From a bacterium (GTDB lineage: Bacteria; Cyanobacteriota; Sericytochromatia; S15B-MN24; UBA4093): 64,000 nt of DNA. Position numbers and translations under genes: made by a program. Under the pieces are notes generated by a model that had not been told where the DNA came from, did no database searches, and saw only the letters and a program-made list of their open reading frames with translations. The stretch is taken from positions 62,001 to 126,000 of the forward strand of contig JAGIBK010000005.1 in assembly GCA_017744355.1 (NCBI GenBank), in the 5' to 3' direction. This document shows, piece after piece, positions 49,420-60,070 of the stretch (position 1 is its first letter; every line of letters starts with the position of its first letter).

Positions 49420-50712
49420 ATGCCAGCCGCCTCGGATCACCACTTGCTGCCTGCGCGGCCCATCTTGCTCGGGCGCCTCTCCTATGACGCGATGGTGGAG
49501 GATGAGACCCCGCGCGCACTCTTCCGTGAGGAGGAGCCCTTCTGGGCGCGTCTTTCCGGCCTGATGTTCGATGGCTACCGCACCGACGTGCAGCAGGGGC
49601 GCTACTTCTCGCACTTCGGCCGTGCAGAAGCCCCCGCCCCGGTCAAGCCGCGTCTGAGCGAGGCCGAGTCGGCCCAGCCCGTGACCCTGCGCCAACCCTT
49701 CGAGCTCACCGCCGACGTGCAGGTGGCGGTCATGCGCGCAGGCGGCGAGCTGGATCCGGCCTGGACCCTGCGATCGCGCACGCCTTCCGGCCAGGTGCTC
49801 GTCACCCGCCCCTCCGAGCACGGGGTCCTCAGCAAGCTCTTGAGCCTGGAGGAGCTTCTGCGTCACAACCTGCATCTGGTGCCCGAGGGGCTGACCGTGC
49901 AGGTGCCGCGCTCGAGTGGCACCCTCGATCCCGGCTGGCGCACCGGCGGCATGCGGGGCGAGCGCCTCATGGTCGAGAAGCCGGGGGTCGGCCGCAAGCA
50001 GCTCACGGCCGAGCAGTTCCTCGCCGCCAACCGAGCGTGGCTCGGCTCGGCCGGAGACGCGGTCCAGAGCACGGTGCGGCCACCTGCCGAGGCCTCGTCG
50101 GAGGCCATCGCCCAGCGGCTGGCCTTCGCCAATGGTCATCGCCTGGAAGGGCGTCTCCATGACGGTTTCTCGGACGCGGGCCGTGGCGTGACGCTCGATG
50201 CGCATGCCTGGCCGGTGGATGCCCGGCGCGAGGTGCTGGTGGTCGATCGCCTCTGCGATCCCGCCCTGCGGCGTCACCTGGCCTACGCCAAGGACCTGCG
50301 CTCTCAGGCGCCGCTCTCGCGCCTCAAGGACCTGGTGCGCTACGTCTACGACCAGCTCGGGGGCCCGGTGGCTCGCATCGAGGCCCGGGTGGTGCTCGCG
50401 GCCTCCACCCTGCGCGGCTGCCCCCTGCTCATCGGCGAGGTGGACCGCGCCCTGGGCGGCGGTCTCTCGCGCCATCGCGCCCTGCTGTTCCAGGTGCTCG
50501 CCGACGAGGCGGGGTTGCCGTGCGCGCTGGTGCGCGGCAGGGCGGGCCTGATGCCTGGCGGCCACGCGTGGAACGAGGTGACCCTCGGTGAGGGGGCCGA
50601 GGCGGTGCGGGTGCTGGTGGATTTGTCGCGGCTTCCCGAGCAGGCGCTCGTCTCGTTGATGGATCCGCGCACGGCCCGCTACTACCGGCCTGAGGCGGGA
50701 GGGGCGTCATGA
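49420..50712 (+). CDS. EDR1/CTR1-type transglutaminase-like protein
   Basis: 430 residues, no signal peptide. Residues 97-150 and 157-204 are an internal duplication (LDPAW/LDPGW, KLLSLEELLRHN/KQLTAEQFLAAN). Residues about 265-405 match the EDR1_CTR1_ARMC3 domain (PF14381): GGGLSRHRALLFQVLADEAG, GGHAWNEVTL and VLVDLSR. In plant EDR1/CTR1 the motif reads LCRHRALLFK; here the Cys is Ser350, with His382 and Asp401 kept, so peptidase chemistry is doubtful. GAGGGAAGG precedes the ATG. It overlaps the kinase gene by 4 bases. Confidence 0.78.
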   Translation: MPAASDHHLLPARPILLGRLSYDAMVEDETPRALFREEEPFWARLSGLMFDGYRTDVQQGRYFSHFGRAEAPAPVKPRLSEAESAQPVTLRQPFELTADVQVAVMRAGGELDPAWTLRSRTPSGQVLVTRPSEHGVLSKLLSLEELLRHNLHLVPEGLTVQVPRSSGTLDPGWRTGGMRGERLMVEKPGVGRKQLTAEQFLAANRAWLGSAGDAVQSTVRPPAEASSEAIAQRLAFANGHRLEGRLHDGFSDAGRGVTLDAHAWPVDARREVLVVDRLCDPALRRHLAYAKDLRSQAPLSRLKDLVRYVYDQLGGPVARIEARVVLAASTLRGCPLLIGEVDRALGGGLSRHRALLFQVLADEAGLPCALVRGRAGLMPGGHAWNEVTLGEGAEAVRVLVDLSRLPEQALVSLMDPRTARYYRPEAGGAS

Positions 50713-51689
50713 GCCGCATGCGCCGCACCACGACCCAGCGCCTCGCCACCGGAGATCTGCTCGACGGCTACGTGATCCTGGGCCTGATGGGTGAGGGGGG
50801 CTTCTCGAAGGTCTACCGGGTCCGCCTGCCCGATGGGGGCGAGGCGGTCCTCAAGCTCGCCAAGCGCGCGAGCCCCAACCCCTTCGGCGGGGGAACCCTC
50901 GCCTTCGGCTTCGCCCAGCCCATGGCCTTCCATACCGGCGGGCTCGGCGCCAGTGACCTCACTCCGAGCCAGATCCTGGCGCGGGAAGGCCGCCTGCTAC
51001 AGCGCCTGGCCGATCCGCTCTTCCCAAAGGTGCTCGCCATGGGGAACCTGGGGGCGCGGGCCTACGTGGTGTTCGAGGCGATCGAGGGCGAGACCATGCG
51101 CAGCCGCCTTTCGCGTCGCGCCCGCATCCCGTTCGCCCTGTTCGTGGCGATCGCCGAGGCCCTCGCCCTGCGCCACCGGGAGGGCCGCTTGCCCTTTCAC
51201 GGCGACCTCAAGCCCGACAACGTGCTCCTGGACGCCGAGGGGGGCTTCCGCCTGATCGATCCGTCGTGCGCGGCGGCCGAGGGGACGCCGCTCGGCTCGC
51301 GGACCCTGGTCACCACCCCCGCCTATTACCCGTACCTGATCCCCGACGATCGGGGCGCGCTCGCCCTGATGATGATCGAGGCCCTCGCCGGGGTCATGCC
51401 CCTGAGCGTGGAGCTGCCCTTCCCGCCCCAGCGCACCACCGAGGCCTTCCAGGTGTGGATGGACACCCTGATGGCCTCGGGTCGTGGGCGCTACGCCCAG
51501 GCCTTGCGCCACATGCCGCGGCTGGAGGATCTGTCGATCCTCATCTCGCACGAGCTGGCGGCGGTCTTGCTCAAGGCCTTGCGCCTGCGCCGCGCCGAGG
51601 ACGGCCACCTGGACGTGGATCCGGGGTATGCGGGCTGGGCCGATTTCATCGCCGATCTGCGCCGCGCGATCGCCGTGGAGACGCCATGA
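50709..51689 (+). CDS. Ser/Thr-type protein kinase of the EDR1-like operon
   Basis: 326 residues. Glycine loop GLMGEGGFSKVY (residues 25-36), the Lys of VLKLAKR (Lys49), the catalytic loop HGDLKPDNVLL (Asp166, Asn171) and RLIDPSC in place of DFG (Asp184 kept). These residues suggest an active kinase despite the atypical DPS. No membrane or PASTA domain. Start and stop overlap both neighbours as ATGA. The architecture EDR1-domain plus kinase is that of plant Raf-like MAPKKKs, here split over two genes. Confidence 0.85.
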   Translation: MSRMRRTTTQRLATGDLLDGYVILGLMGEGGFSKVYRVRLPDGGEAVLKLAKRASPNPFGGGTLAFGFAQPMAFHTGGLGASDLTPSQILAREGRLLQRLADPLFPKVLAMGNLGARAYVVFEAIEGETMRSRLSRRARIPFALFVAIAEALALRHREGRLPFHGDLKPDNVLLDAEGGFRLIDPSCAAAEGTPLGSRTLVTTPAYYPYLIPDDRGALALMMIEALAGVMPLSVELPFPPQRTTEAFQVWMDTLMASGRGRYAQALRHMPRLEDLSILISHELAAVLLKALRLRRAEDGHLDVDPGYAGWADFIADLRRAIAVETP

Positions 51690-52453
51690 ACCTCAAGACC
51701 GCCCGCGTGATGGCCCTTGCGGCCCTCGAGCGCGAGGACTACGACGCGGCCATCCGCGCCTGTCTGCAGGGCCTCTACTCGGCCCCGCGGGCCACCGAGC
51801 TGCACCTGATCAAGGGGCACGTCCACATGCGCGCGGGCCAGCCCGTCGAGGCGGTCGCCGCCTTCGAGGCTGCGCTTGCGACCACGAGCGGCAGCACCCG
51901 GATCCGCGCCCAGCTCGCGGCCGCGAAGGATAAGGCGGGAGACCTGGAGGGCGCCATCGCGGAGTACCGGGAGGTGCTCTTGCAGGAGCCCCTGCGGGTC
52001 GCCGCCCGTTACAACCTGGCCCTCCTGCTGGTCGAGACCCAGGACGTGGCGGGCGCCATCCGGGAGTACCAGGAGCTCTTGCGCCACGAGCCCCAGTGCG
52101 TGCAGGCCTACAACAACCTGGGCGTGCTGCTCTCGGCCCAGGGCGACGCCGACGGGGCGATCGCAAGCTTCGAGCGGGCGCGTCGCGCCTGCCCCGAGGA
52201 TCCGGTCTCGGCCCTCAACCTGGCGCGCGAGTGGGCCGCCCGGGGCGCCTACGCCCGCGCCGAAGAGGCCCTCTCCCTGGTGCTCGCCCTCTCGCCCGAG
52301 TTCGGCGAGGCCCTGGCTCTTGCCGCCTGGCTTCACCTGCGCCAAGGCCGCTGGGTCGAGGCCGAGCGCTACTATCGCCTGGCCTTCGAGGCCGGCTTCG
52401 ACACCCCCGAGGTCCAGGCGGGACGCGAAAGTGCCATCCGTTCGCTCGCCTGA
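51686..52453 (+). CDS. TPR-repeat protein of the EDR1-kinase operon
   Basis: 255 residues, at least six tetratricopeptide-like repeats covering nearly the whole chain (for example GDLEGAIAEYREVLLQEP, GAIREYQELLRHEP, GDADGAIASFERARRACP). TPRs are protein-binding scaffolds; it may present substrates or the EDR1-like protein to the kinase (inference). No signal peptide. Begins with ATGA overlap on the kinase stop. Confidence 0.88.
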   Translation: MNLKTARVMALAALEREDYDAAIRACLQGLYSAPRATELHLIKGHVHMRAGQPVEAVAAFEAALATTSGSTRIRAQLAAAKDKAGDLEGAIAEYREVLLQEPLRVAARYNLALLLVETQDVAGAIREYQELLRHEPQCVQAYNNLGVLLSAQGDADGAIASFERARRACPEDPVSALNLAREWAARGAYARAEEALSLVLALSPEFGEALALAAWLHLRQGRWVEAERYYRLAFEAGFDTPEVQAGRESAIRSLA

Positions 52454-52553
52454 GGGGCCCAAGGCCTCGCGCTGGTTAGATTTGGGCCCGTGCTCGGTAT
52501 ATTGATCCCGGGTGGCGCCTGTTTGCTTCCAGGCCTGGCATGAGGGTGATCCG

Positions 52554-53552
52554 ATGAAGAAACGCTGGCTGGGGGTTTCGCTGCTCGTCGCGGCGTCGGG
52601 CTGCGCCCTGCTGCCGACCCAGGAGGCCCCGAGCGCCCCCGATCTCGCGGGCCAGGTTCGGATGTCGGCCCTGGGCTTCCGCACCCAGGCCACTTCCATG
52701 ACGGACATCGCCGACGCGGCCACCGTCAGCCTGATCGACGTGGCGGATAACCGTTCGATCGCGTCCAACGTCACCTCGACCGAGGGCAAGTTCAGCCTCA
52801 CCTTCGGCCGCTCTTTCCGGCCGAGCGCCTCGGCGAGCTACTTCGTCGAAGCGGTCAAGGGCCTCGATGCCAACGCGGCGGGCAAGCCCGCGGCGCGCGT
52901 CCGTACCCTCGTTCGCTACCAGGACGGCAAGTGGATCTCCCTGACCGGAGAGACCATGTTCGTCACGGAGGGCAGCACCGCCGTTTCCGCGATCGTCAGC
53001 CACCGGAGCAAGTTCCCGGCGGTGGCGGTGGACGTGAGCGGCCTGATGGGCAAGCTCGCCTACAACGTGCCGGACAACAACCTCTTGCCGACGACCAAGG
53101 ACACCTTCAACGACCGGGCGGACTATGCGAACTTGAAAAACGCCGAGTACCACCAAGTCTACGGCATGGTGGAGGCGGCCCTGACCCAGGACCGCGACCC
53201 GCTCGCCGGCATCGCCTACGAGAGCGGCAGCGACAGCTTCGTCCTCTCCAACAGCGGAGCCTCCACCCTCAACCTGACGCCCTCGGCGGCGACCGGGGCG
53301 AGCGTGGGGCAGACCCTCACGATCAAGGGGCTCACCTTCAGCGCCAACCCGGCCAACAACGTCGTCTCCATCAACGGGGTGGCGGCGGCACCCGTCTGGA
53401 TCTCGGCCGATCGCCAGACGGCGACCTGCAGCATCCCGCTCACCGCCAAGAGCGGCCCTTTGGCCGTCACCGTGGACGGGGCGACCTACGGCGTGCCCAA
53501 CTACCTGATCCTCTCAACCGCCGAGATCTCCATCACCTCGCTCGGGCGCTGA
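52554..53552 (+). CDS. Lipoprotein with a C-terminal IPT/TIG domain
   Basis: 332 residues from ATG 52554 (GAGG 8 nt upstream). Signal peptide with lipobox AASGC (Cys17). Residues about 35-235 form an uncharacterised N-terminal region with a carboxypeptidase-regulatory-like start (VSLIDVADNRSIASNVTSTE). Residues about 240-325 form an IPT/TIG fold (GASVGQTLTIKGLTFSANPA and NVVSINGVAAAPVWIS). Likely outer-membrane or cell-surface protein. Confidence 0.82.
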   Translation: MKKRWLGVSLLVAASGCALLPTQEAPSAPDLAGQVRMSALGFRTQATSMTDIADAATVSLIDVADNRSIASNVTSTEGKFSLTFGRSFRPSASASYFVEAVKGLDANAAGKPAARVRTLVRYQDGKWISLTGETMFVTEGSTAVSAIVSHRSKFPAVAVDVSGLMGKLAYNVPDNNLLPTTKDTFNDRADYANLKNAEYHQVYGMVEAALTQDRDPLAGIAYESGSDSFVLSNSGASTLNLTPSAATGASVGQTLTIKGLTFSANPANNVVSINGVAAAPVWISADRQTATCSIPLTAKSGPLAVTVDGATYGVPNYLILSTAEISITSLGR

Positions 53553-53565
53553 GTCCCTTCGACGC

Positions 53566-53601
53566 GAACGGCCCCCGGCTCAGGCGAGCCGGGGGCCGTT
53601 C
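53566..53601. terminator. Hairpin between convergent lipoprotein genes
   Basis: 16-bp stem (53566-53581 with 53586-53601); no T-tract on either side, so a stem-only or Rho-assisted stop for both convergent genes. Confidence 0.65.
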
Positions 53602-53613
53602 CCAATGGGGTGA

Positions 53614-54654
53614 TCAGGGGGTGACGGTGATCGAGGCCGTCGCCGTCAGGTTGCCCGAGCGGATCCAGACGAGGGCCGAGCCGGTGGCGCCGTTGGAGAC
53701 GAAGCGTCCTTGCTGATCGAGGGTGCCGATGGGCGGCAGGTAGGAAGGCGGCATTGGGCTCGCCTCCGGATCGGGCGAGGCGTCCGGGTCGGGCTCGCTC
53801 GGCGCGGCAAGGGGCAGGTCCAGGTTCCAGGTCACGGTGGGCCCCAGGAAGCCCACGCCCGTATCGGTGGTTGCCTGGGCGGTGAAGGCGGCGCTGTCGG
53901 TCGCAGCGAGCGAGAAGGTCCAGCTCGCGGGCGAAATCCCGAGCGCCGAGAGGACGGTGAAGGTCGCGCCGCTCGGCGTCCCGCTCACGCCGTCCGCGAC
54001 GGGGGTGATGGCCCCGGTGCGGGCGCCGACCGGCACGAAGACCGAAACGCTCGCCTGCCCCTCGGGGGTGCCCGTGGCGCTGGCGCCGCCCTCGCCGAAG
54101 GTGAAGCTGGGGAAGAGGCCCCGATCGAGGCCAAGCTGGGCGCCCTCGATCAGCACCGAGATGCCGGGGCCGCCGTTGGTGGGGCTGAAGCCGGTGACGG
54201 CGGGGGTGGCGTAGGGGGTGAGCGTCACCGTGACCGGCACCCGGGTGTTGGCGAGAGCGTCGAAGTCGGCCGTGCCCTCGGCGATCGGCGTGTCGCCGCC
54301 GTCGTAGGCGGTGACGACCAGGTGGTAGTCGTTGCCTGCTGCAAGCTCCAGGGTTTCCAGGCTGATGGGCGCCTCGCCGGGCGGGCGCGTCACGTCCTTG
54401 GGCGTAGGGTTCTGCTCCGGCTGGGGGCCGGTGAAGACGAGGCGCAGGCGGCGGGTGCTGGTGGGGATCGCCTGGGCCACGTAGGGCCACTGGATGGCGA
54501 TCGCCACCTCGCTTGTGACGCGCGCGACCTCGGGATGCGAAGGAGCGGGCGAGCCGATGGCCTGAGGGGCGCCGGTGCCGATCAGCGGGAGCTGCTGGCA
54601 GCCCACGAGAGCGAGGGCGATCAAAGCAAGCTGGAGGTGGGAAGACGGGCGCAT
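53614..54654 (-). CDS. IPT/TIG and Big-like lipoprotein
   Basis: 346 residues: lipobox LVGC (Cys19), an Ig-like region (RRLRLVFTGPQPEQNPTPKD ... LTPYATP), an IPT/TIG domain (AVTGFSPTNGGPGISVLIEG, about 170-255) and a C-terminal part with a Pro/Asp-rich linker (PSEPDPDASPDPEASPMPPS) before a Big-like strand pair. Probable cell-surface or adhesion protein. It starts 3 nt after the next lipoprotein gene's stop, so the two form one operon. Confidence 0.82.
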   Translation of the reverse strand: MRPSSHLQLALIALALVGCQQLPLIGTGAPQAIGSPAPSHPEVARVTSEVAIAIQWPYVAQAIPTSTRRLRLVFTGPQPEQNPTPKDVTRPPGEAPISLETLELAAGNDYHLVVTAYDGGDTPIAEGTADFDALANTRVPVTVTLTPYATPAVTGFSPTNGGPGISVLIEGAQLGLDRGLFPSFTFGEGGASATGTPEGQASVSVFVPVGARTGAITPVADGVSGTPSGATFTVLSALGISPASWTFSLAATDSAAFTAQATTDTGVGFLGPTVTWNLDLPLAAPSEPDPDASPDPEASPMPPSYLPPIGTLDQQGRFVSNGATGSALVWIRSGNLTATASITVTP

Positions 54655-54657
54655 GCG

Positions 54658-55443
54658 CTACCTCACGATCACGTCGACCTTGCTCTTGGCAAGGACCGTC
54701 AGGTTGCAGACGGCGGCAATTTTCGGGTCCTTGGCCGCCTTGGCGGTCAGGGTGACACTGCCGTCCTGCAGGGCCGTCACCAGGCCGCTCGCGCTCACGG
54801 TCGCAACCGTCGGGTTCGAGACCGTCCAGACCACGGCGCTCTCGGTGCTGCCGTCGCTGAGCGTGACGGTAGGCAAGAGCTGGCCCGTCGTCGGGTACCC
54901 GGCCGTGTTCTGGCCGTCCGGCGAGGGGACGTACAGCGTGAGGCTCGCGGGCGAGAGGGTCAAGCTCGTCACCGTGAGGGGGGTGGCCGTGACGCGGACC
55001 GAGACGGTCGCACGGAAGGAGCCCGAGGCCGCGGTCACGATCACGGTGCCCTGGTAGTTGTCGGTGGCGGCCTTGAGGTTGCCGTTCGCCTCGACGAGCA
55101 AGGCATGGTTGGGGACCCACGACCAGTTGGCGGTGGTCCCGAGCTCGCGATTGTCCGAGTACCGGGCCGAGACGGTCAGCTTGCCCTGGCGCGCGCTCGG
55201 AGTGGCGAGCGGAGCGCTCGTGATCGTCTGATCCGCAGGAGCGAGCAGGAAGGCGGTCACGGTGGGGCCCGCCGGCTTGGGAGTGGCGCCGCCGTTGTTC
55301 ACCTGGCCGTCGACGCCCGAGCTGCCGCTGGGGGTGGGGGCGGGCGTGGCAACGGGGAGGGTGCCTGCTATTTCGTCGTTCTCAGGGCAGGCGGTCAGCA
55401 AGCAGCTGAGCGCAAGGGCAAGCGGAATGCCAAACCGGCGCAT
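54658..55443 (-). CDS. Big_2-domain lipoprotein
   Basis: 261 residues from ATG 55443 (AGGAG 9 nt upstream; an ATG two codons earlier is too close to it). Lipobox LLTAC, a Pro/Gly/Ser linker, then two bacterial Ig-like parts: KLTVSARYSDNRELGTTANW ... GTVIVTAASGSFRATVSVRV, and a classic Big_2 (SDGSTESAVVWTVSNPTVAT ... GSVTLTAKAAKD). Surface-exposed adhesion-like protein. Bicistronic with the IPT lipoprotein at 53614. Confidence 0.85.
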   Translation of the reverse strand: MRRFGIPLALALSCLLTACPENDEIAGTLPVATPAPTPSGSSGVDGQVNNGGATPKPAGPTVTAFLLAPADQTITSAPLATPSARQGKLTVSARYSDNRELGTTANWSWVPNHALLVEANGNLKAATDNYQGTVIVTAASGSFRATVSVRVTATPLTVTSLTLSPASLTLYVPSPDGQNTAGYPTTGQLLPTVTLSDGSTESAVVWTVSNPTVATVSASGLVTALQDGSVTLTAKAAKDPKIAAVCNLTVLAKSKVDVIVR

Positions 55444-55534
55444 GGCCATGGTCTCCTATTTTTTGGAAAACCCTTCCTCGATCTCTTACCCGCCCCCTTG
55501 CCCTTCAAACGCCGTGGTGACTTAATTTCAAGGC

Positions 55535-55567
55535 GAAGCGCTGGATCAGAACCTGATCCAGCGCTTC
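55535..55567 (-). terminator. Terminator of the M14 carboxypeptidase gene
   Basis: 15-bp perfect stem (55535-55549 with 55553-55567) and AAC loop, 23 nt past the stop at 55591. Minus-strand tail CTTGAAATTAAG is weak; on the plus strand the tail is TTGGTGTCTTTT. Confidence 0.8.
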
Positions 55568-55590
55568 TTGGTGTCTTTTGGGGGTGGTGC

Positions 55591-57078
55591 CTAGCGGCTC
55601 CAGACGGCCTCGGTGGGACCCCACTTGCCGTCGGTGCCCTGGGCGCGGACCAGGACGACCTGGCGGCTCTCGGTGAGACCCGAGGGCAGGGCGAGGGCGG
55701 CCGTGGTGCCCTGAGCGCGGACCTTGGTGCCGGTGCCGGGAGCCCCCGCCTGGCCGACGAAGGTCTCGACCTGGGCGATGGGGGTGCTCGACTGGACCTG
55801 CACCTGGCCGCCTGCGACCTTGACGCTGGTCAGGGCGGGGCCGAAGACCGCGTCGGGGTTGTCGGCGAGCTTCAGCAGGTATAGGGCGCCGGGGCGGTTC
55901 TCGTTCCAGAACTGGGTCATCTTGGCGTAGGGGGGATCGAAGTTGTCGCCCCACGAGCCGATCTCGCTGGTGTACGAGAGGATCCCGAGCTCGCCGAAGG
56001 CCCAGTCGGTGGTGTCGCCCGAGGTCTTGTAGAGGTCCTTGGACTGCTGGGGCTTGTAGCCCGAGAGCGCACCCAGCTTCATGCCGATGGCGGGCAGGCG
56101 CTTGTCGGGGGGCGGCGCGTCCGAGAAGCCCCAGGGCCACAGGATCAGGTTGCTGAAGCTGTGGTAGGTCATCAGGAAGGCGAACTTGCGGCTGCTGACG
56201 AGCTGCTTGATCGCCTGGGTCTCGGGCTCCGAGAAGGCGCCCACGCCCATGAAGGTGTCGTTCTCGGGATCAGCGCTCGCGCCGCCGTTGTTCCACTTGT
56301 AGCCGTAGTTGCGGTTGAGGTCGACGCCGATGCGGCGCTTGCCGCCGGTGACGATGTTGGTGTTCTTGCGCTGGTTGGCGCCCTTCTCGGCGTGGACGTG
56401 GCCGTCGGGGTTGACGGTCGGCGCCAGCCAGATGTCGCGCGAGTCGACGTAGGCGGTGATCTCGGGGTCCTTGCCGTAGCCCTCGAGCAGCATGTGGGCG
56501 ATGTTCAGCACGATCTCGGGGGTGACGATCTCGCGGGCATGATGGTTGCCCAGGAAGATGACGCCCGGCTTGCTCGCGGTGTTGCCGCGGCCGATCTTGA
56601 GGACGTAGAGGTCGTGGCCGGTCTTGCCCTGGCTCTTCTCCCAGCTGTCGCCGAAGTCTTCGAGCTTGGTCAGCTCAGGGTACTTGGCGGCGAGCGCCTT
56701 GAGGTCGGCCTCGATCTCGGTGGTGGTCTTGTAGCCCTTGTCGAAGGAGTTGCCGAGGGTGCGCGTGGACTCGACGGGCAGGTTGAGGCGCTCGATGACC
56801 GCGAGCGAGGCCGCGTTGGCGCTACCCTTGACCCGCTTGCCCTCGACGCCCCAGACGTCGAAGCCGGCGTTGACCAGCTCGGTCAGGTTCTTGGCGTTGT
56901 CGTGGGTGACGGTGACGTTGACCAAGCCGGTGGTCGAGCGGGCGGCAGCGGCCTTCAGCTTGGAGACCTCAGCGGGGTCGGCCCCGGTACGCATGGGGTT
57001 CATGCTACAACCGGCGAGCAGGCCGAAGGTCAGGGCGACTGCGGCTACCTTGCTCCAGGGAGAGAGGGAACGGGACAT
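55591..57078 (-). CDS. M14 zinc carboxypeptidase lipoprotein
   Basis: 495 residues: lipobox LLAGC (Cys24), a propeptide-like N-terminal segment (residues 35-110), the M14 catalytic domain (about 115-400) and a C-terminal fibronectin-like tail. Catalytic features: LGNHHAREIVTPEIVLNIAH (zinc His and Glu), VNPDGHVHAEKG, GVDLNRNYGYKWN (Asn-Arg substrate carboxylate binding), TYHSFSNLILWPWGF (third zinc His) and YTSEIGSWGDNF (catalytic Glu). Expected to trim C-terminal residues from peptides outside the cell. GGAGGAG 7 nt before the ATG. Confidence 0.94.
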   Translation of the reverse strand: MSRSLSPWSKVAAVALTFGLLAGCSMNPMRTGADPAEVSKLKAAAARSTTGLVNVTVTHDNAKNLTELVNAGFDVWGVEGKRVKGSANAASLAVIERLNLPVESTRTLGNSFDKGYKTTTEIEADLKALAAKYPELTKLEDFGDSWEKSQGKTGHDLYVLKIGRGNTASKPGVIFLGNHHAREIVTPEIVLNIAHMLLEGYGKDPEITAYVDSRDIWLAPTVNPDGHVHAEKGANQRKNTNIVTGGKRRIGVDLNRNYGYKWNNGGASADPENDTFMGVGAFSEPETQAIKQLVSSRKFAFLMTYHSFSNLILWPWGFSDAPPPDKRLPAIGMKLGALSGYKPQQSKDLYKTSGDTTDWAFGELGILSYTSEIGSWGDNFDPPYAKMTQFWNENRPGALYLLKLADNPDAVFGPALTSVKVAGGQVQVQSSTPIAQVETFVGQAGAPGTGTKVRAQGTTAALALPSGLTESRQVVLVRAQGTDGKWGPTEAVWSR

Positions 57079-57168
57079 TCAGCAACTCCTCCGATAAACG
57101 GGACTTAACTCATGCTTAATCTTACTCTTAATATCCCTTGATCTGAAGGAGGACTTGCGTCGGTTTTT

Positions 57169-57200
57169 AAAAAAATTCCCCGCCCCTTGGTGGGACGGGG
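57169..57200 (-). terminator. Terminator of the MFS gene
   Basis: Stem CCCCG-x-CCC/GGG-x-CGGGG (57178-57200), then seven T on the minus strand (57175-57169). 12 nt past the stop at 57213. Confidence 0.9.
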
Positions 57201-57212
57201 AGGAAGCGTCGA

Positions 57213-58474
57213 TCAGCGGCCGGCTGCGACGGGCTCGGGAGGCTGGGAAGGCGTGGCGGGTTTGCGGCCCGGCCCGGTCTCGGGCAGCAGGAGGCCGCCC
57301 AGGGCGAGCACCCACGAGAAGGCCGCCCAGATGCCGAAGCCCAGGGTGAAGGTGCCGGTCACGTCCCGCAGGTAGCCCACCACCACCGGCGAGAGCGACG
57401 AGAAGACGTAGGCGAAGCTGAAGACCGTTCCCATCATGAGGCTGACCTTCTGCGGGGTCATGCCGGGCAGCTCCATGGGGGCGGTGAAGAGGGGCGAGAC
57501 GTAGGTGAACAGCGCCACTCCGAGGCACACGGCCGAGAGCATCAGGAGGGCGGGCTGGTTGAAGAGGAACATGCCGAAGCCCGCGAAGCCCATCAGCATG
57601 CCCGCCCCGATGATGAAGGGCCGGCGCAGGCCGAGCTGCTTGGTGAGGATGCCCGCGATGATGGCGGTCGGGATGCCGACCAGGTTGAAGAGGCCCGTGT
57701 ACTGGGAGGCGGCGGCCTTGGTCATGCCGAAGGCCTCCATGTAGTACTTGGGCAGCCAGGTGTTGAAGGCCAGGTACAGCGCGAGCGGGCCCGCGAAGCT
57801 CAGGGCGATGATCCAGGTCTCCTTCATTCGCCACACGTCCGCGTAGCGGGCCTGCTCGGCGCTCTGGGCCTTGGCGTCTTTGGCCGCGAGGCGATCGCGC
57901 CCGAAGATGGCCCAGGCGACCAGGAGCCCCACGCTGATCAGGCCGTAGACGAGCAGGGTCTTGCGCCAGCCGAGCACGCCCGAGAGGGGAACGGTCGTGA
58001 AGAGGGTGACGGTGATGCCAGTATTGACCGCCACGTTGTTGAGGGCGTTGACCAAAGGCAGTTCGCCCTTGGGGAACCACTGCATCACCGCGGCGCTCAG
58101 GAGGGTGACGACCATGGCCCCGCCCACCCCGAACACGAAGCGCGAGACGAGAAACAGGTTGAAGTCGCCGGCCAGAGGCGCCAGGGCCGCGCACGAGATG
58201 CACAGGCTGCCGATGAGCACGGTGCGCTTGATGCCGATCTTGACGGCCAACAGGCCCGTGACGAGCGGGGCGAGGACCTTGGCGAAGGAGACCAGGGTGT
58301 TGATCAGGCCGAACTGGGCGGCGGTGATGTGGAAGCTTCCTTGGATCTCGGCGCTGAGGGGCGTGACGGCGATCCACGAGAGGCCGAAGACCGCGTAGGT
58401 GAGAAACAGCAGGGCCTCGATGACGAAGCGGTACTGGGTGGGCTTGTCGGTGGTCACGGTCTTCTCCATTATCA

Positions 58475-58475
<1 letters not shown>
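57213..58475 (-). CDS. MFS transporter of the acyl-CoA ligase operon
   Basis: 420 residues with twelve hydrophobic helices; conserved loop signatures include KIGIKRTVLIGSLCI (loop 2-3) and FVFGVGGAMVVTLLSAAVMQW. GTG 58475 overlaps the ligase stop (TAG, 58475-58477); ATG 58469 is an equally plausible start and lacks a strong SD, so translation may depend on coupling. Substrate unknown; pairing with an acyl-CoA ligase suggests a carboxylic acid or its analogue. Confidence 0.9.
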
Positions 58476-60010
<1,535 letters not shown>

Positions 60011-60070
60011 GCCGATCCTCCTGTCACGGGTGGGGGGCTGAACGTTGGAGAGGACGTTAAGTTTTGTTTG

